Assembly (NCBI GenBank): GCA_937890875.1
Contig: CALAEB010000024.1
Coordinates: 1-6,450 of the forward strand
Direction: 5' to 3'
From: an uncultured Anaerolineaceae bacterium
GTDB lineage: Bacteria > Chloroflexota > Anaerolineae > Anaerolineales > Anaerolineaceae
DNA: 6,450 nucleotides
Shown here: positions 4,344-6,450 of the stretch, piece by piece
Position numbering within the stretch: position 1 is the stretch's first letter
How the letters are laid out: each line of letters opens with the position of its first letter
Made by a program: the position numbers and the translations under genes
The notes under the pieces: model-generated
Databases searched by the model: none
Told to the model about the DNA's origin: nothing
The model's input: the letters and a program-made list of their open reading frames with translations, nothing else

Positions 4344-6231
4344 AAAACCTGGAAAATTCAACCCTCGGACCATTCAGCGGCTGATGCGATATGTCACGGG
4401 AACCTACCAGCTGCGTTTTATTATCGTATTGGTTTTTGTTCTGATCAGCTCCGCTGCCGGCGTTGCCGGTTCACTTTTTCTGCAAATTTTGATTGACGAT
4501 ACTATCGGGCCTTTGCTCGGCGTCCAAAATCCGGTTTTCACAGGCCTTCTTTGGGCAATTGGCGGGATGGGTATTATTTATCTGTCCGGTGTGATTTCAA
4601 CCTTTGTTTATAACTGGCAGATTATTATCATTGGACAGGGAGTGCAGAAGCAAATTCGCGATGAAATGTTTGAAAAAATGCAAAAGCTGCCCATACGCTA
4701 TTTCGATACAAACAGCTACGGCGATATCATGAGCCGCTACACAAATGATGTCGATCCCCTGCGGCAGATGATTTCTCAGGGCATCCCGATGTTGTTCTCA
4801 TCCCTGATAACGATGGTGCTGGTGTTTTGCGCGATGCTTTATACCAGCATCCCGCTCACTGTTCTCGTGCTGGTCATGGTATTTCTGATGCTGAAAGCGT
4901 CCGATAACGTCATCGGAAAGAGCCGGGGCTATTTTATCCAACAGCAGCAGGATCTGGGCGATATAAATGGCTACATCGAAGAAATGATGAACGGTCAGAA
5001 AATTGTCAAAGTGTTCTGTTATGAGGAGGAATCCAAGCAGAAATTTGATGATAGAAATGAACAGCTTTTCGAAAGCAGCGGCAGCGCGAATAAATATGCC
5101 AATGCGCTGATGCCGATTATGGCCAATTTATCCAACCTGATCTATGTGTTGGTCGCGATTGCCGGCGGAATGATGACGTTGGGCGGTGTGGGCGGACTCA
5201 CCTTGGGAGCGATTGCCAGTTTTCTGCAGCTCACAAAATCTTTCAGCCAACCTATCGGCCAGATTTCACAACAGGTGAATTCGGTCATCATGGCCTTGGC
5301 CGGAGCTGAACGGATATTTGCCCTGATGGATGAGCAGCCCGAGCAGGACGACGGTTACGTAACTTTGGTCAATGCCATTCACGATTCTCAGGGAGGAGTG
5401 GCCGAGACGCCGGAGCATACCGGTGTATGGGCCTGGAAGCATCCGCACACGGATGGTACGCTGACCTATACCGAAGTGAAGGGCGATATCGTTTTTGATG
5501 ACGTGAGTTTCAGCTACGACGGAGAAAAGACGGTGCTGCATGACGTTTCGTTTTATGCGAAACCGGGACAGAAAATCGCTTTTGTGGGTGCGACCGGCGC
5601 AGGCAAAACGACCGTCACCAACCTGCTCAACCGCTTTTATGACATTCCGGACGGAAAGATTCGTTATGACGGGATCAATATCAAAAAGATTAAAAAGGCT
5701 GATTTGCGCCGTTCCTTGGGAATTGTGCTGCAGGATACCAATTTATTCAGCGGCACAGTGAAAGATAATATCCGCTATGGCAAGCTGGACGCTACGGACG
5801 AGGAAATTGTTGAAGCCGCAAAACTGGCAGGGGCGGATAGCTTTATTTCCCGGCTGCCGAATGGGTATGACACCGAACTTTCCGGTGACGGCTCCAGCCT
5901 GTCGCAGGGGCAGCAGCAGCTCCTGATAATTGCACGCGCAGCCGTGGCAGACCCACCGGTGATGATTCTGGACGAAGCAACCTCAAGCATTGATACCCGC
6001 ACCGAAAAGTTGGTACAGCGCGGGATGGATGCACTGATGAAAGACCGGACCGTGTTGGTCATCGCGCATCGTCTTTCCACAATCCAAAACTCAAAAGCGA
6101 TTATGGTGCTCGATCAGGGCCGAATCATTGAGCGCGGCAGCCATGATGAGCTGCTTGCGGAGAAGGGACGGTACTATCAGCTATACACAGGCGCCTTTGA
6201 AACGGCAGATGAACTGACTTCCGAAAGTTAG
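4327..6231 (+). CDS. ABC exporter half-transporter, catalytically competent subunit
   Basis: This 634-residue protein has a six-helix exporter domain (about 30-320) and an ATPase domain (about 386-620). Motifs: Walker A GATGAGKTT (421-429, K427), Q469 in VLQDTNLFSGT, signature LSQGQ (525-529), Walker B VMILDE with D549 and catalytic E550, and switch H581 in VIAHRLST. It therefore supplies the Glu and His its partner lacks, while its altered signature (Q for G) would face the partner's degenerate site. It is about 60 residues longer than the partner, mostly because of a linker at about 335-385 (DDGYVTLVNA, then VWAWKHP) between the two domains. ATG 4327 has AAGAGG 8 bases upstream and overlaps the first subunit by 17 bases; the frame is open further upstream to 4084, but that part lies inside the ATPase domain of the first gene. 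It should form a heterodimer with that subunit. Confidence 0.95.
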   Translation: MNRRYEKPGKFNPRTIQRLMRYVTGTYQLRFIIVLVFVLISSAAGVAGSLFLQILIDDTIGPLLGVQNPVFTGLLWAIGGMGIIYLSGVISTFVYNWQIIIIGQGVQKQIRDEMFEKMQKLPIRYFDTNSYGDIMSRYTNDVDPLRQMISQGIPMLFSSLITMVLVFCAMLYTSIPLTVLVLVMVFLMLKASDNVIGKSRGYFIQQQQDLGDINGYIEEMMNGQKIVKVFCYEEESKQKFDDRNEQLFESSGSANKYANALMPIMANLSNLIYVLVAIAGGMMTLGGVGGLTLGAIASFLQLTKSFSQPIGQISQQVNSVIMALAGAERIFALMDEQPEQDDGYVTLVNAIHDSQGGVAETPEHTGVWAWKHPHTDGTLTYTEVKGDIVFDDVSFSYDGEKTVLHDVSFYAKPGQKIAFVGATGAGKTTVTNLLNRFYDIPDGKIRYDGINIKKIKKADLRRSLGIVLQDTNLFSGTVKDNIRYGKLDATDEEIVEAAKLAGADSFISRLPNGYDTELSGDGSSLSQGQQQLLIIARAAVADPPVMILDEATSSIDTRTEKLVQRGMDALMKDRTVLVIAHRLSTIQNSKAIMVLDQGRIIERGSHDELLAEKGRYYQLYTGAFETADELTSES

Positions 6232-6307
6232 CCGATATCCGTTTTGCCCTGCAAACGAAAGGGTAAAAGGCGAACTGTTTACGGAAAGATTCCAGAACAG
6301 GCAAAGG

Positions 6308-6345
6308 GTGTCCCCACAAGTCGAAAGATCCGATTTGGGGGACAT
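6308..6345 (+). terminator. Long hairpin after the ABC operon, possible terminator
   Basis: TGTCCCC (6309-6315) pairs with GGGGACA (6338-6344), and after a bulged A the helix continues as CAAGTC (6317-6322) with GATTTG (6332-6337), leaving a 9-base loop. The downstream sequence is TTTCGGTGGTTTT, a poor T-tract, so it is an imperfect terminator. Its position 77 bases after the operon stop and before a new ribosome site supports the role. Confidence 0.5.
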
Positions 6346-6365
6346 TTCGGTGGTTTTCATGTTTC

Positions 6366-6372
6366 AAGGAGG
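6366..6372 (+). promoter_or_regulatory. Strong Shine-Dalgarno without a standard start codon at the usual distance
   Basis: AAGGAGG is a full-strength ribosome site. No ATG, GTG or TTG lies 5-12 bases downstream; at 9 bases there is ATA (6382-6384), followed by AAA GCA. The first in-frame ATG is at 6418. This site is the main reason to suspect that a gene starts here. Confidence 0.5.
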
Positions 6373-6381
6373 CAAATTACA

Positions 6382-6450
6382 ATAAAAGCAGAAGGAGACA
6401 GCCAATTCAACGGGCGCATGGGAAAGTGGTTGTATTTGGGTTTGGGCAGC
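6382..6450 (+). CDS. Possible 5' end of an unidentified gene, start uncertain
   Basis: A frame from ATA at 6382 is open to the window edge and would read (M)KAEGDSQFNGRMGKWLYLGL and onward. The region from GRMGKW on turns hydrophobic, as at the start of a first membrane helix. The AAGGAGG at 6366-6372 is ideally spaced for 6382, but ATA is a very rare initiator; the alternative ATG at 6418 has only GAAGGAG (6391-6397), 20 bases away. The other two frames are also open over this short distance, so even the frame is not certain. I do not recognise the protein. Confidence 0.35.
   Translation, partial: MKAEGDSQFNGRMGKWLYLGLGS

Noticed and set aside
6125..6367. 80-codon minus-strand open frame at the end of the ABC operon
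   Set aside because: It overlaps the conserved 3' end of the second ABC gene and the downstream hairpin, with no recognisable domain.

Overview
The window looks like chromosome of a low-to-mid-GC Gram-positive bacterium, most likely a Clostridia-type Firmicute. This is inferred from strong AGGAGG-type ribosome sites, near-consensus sigma-A promoters (TTGACA-17-TATAAT), a TTG start, and a MarR regulator followed by two ABC half-exporters, an arrangement common in that group. No RNA gene, CRISPR array or intact mobile element is visible.

Layout. Positions 2-202 hold the 3' end of a plus-strand gene resembling a class I SAM-dependent methyltransferase. Converging on it is a minus-strand operon (1701 down to 240): a TetR-family regulator, a flavodoxin-like protein joined to it by an ATGA overlap, and a small membrane-anchored FMN-binding-domain protein with a TTG start and the SGAT flavinylation motif. 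Its promoter (1760-1788) is close to consensus, and a near-perfect 21-bp palindrome lies over the -10 box and predicted start point, so TetR autorepression is likely.

The 377-base gap (1702-2078) holds that promoter and operator, an unexplained stretch of about 200 bases with inverted repeats ending in a plus-strand intrinsic terminator (1961-1986), and a fully consensus promoter (2021-2049) followed by a palindromic candidate MarR operator (2051-2064).

The plus-strand operon (2079-6231) encodes a MarR-family regulator and two ABC half-transporters whose genes overlap by 17 bases. The first ATPase domain has Asp in place of the catalytic Glu and Gln in place of the switch His. The second keeps Glu and His but has an LSQGQ signature. 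The two therefore fit a heterodimeric exporter with one degenerate and one active ATP site, presumably induced when a ligand releases MarR. The substrate cannot be read from the sequence.

After the operon come a long hairpin (6308-6345), a strong Shine-Dalgarno and the possible start of another gene that runs off the window.

I see no clearly new system. The most interesting items are the TetR/flavodoxin/FMN-binding redox cassette, the terminator-capped intergenic segment, and the two well-defined regulator promoters.
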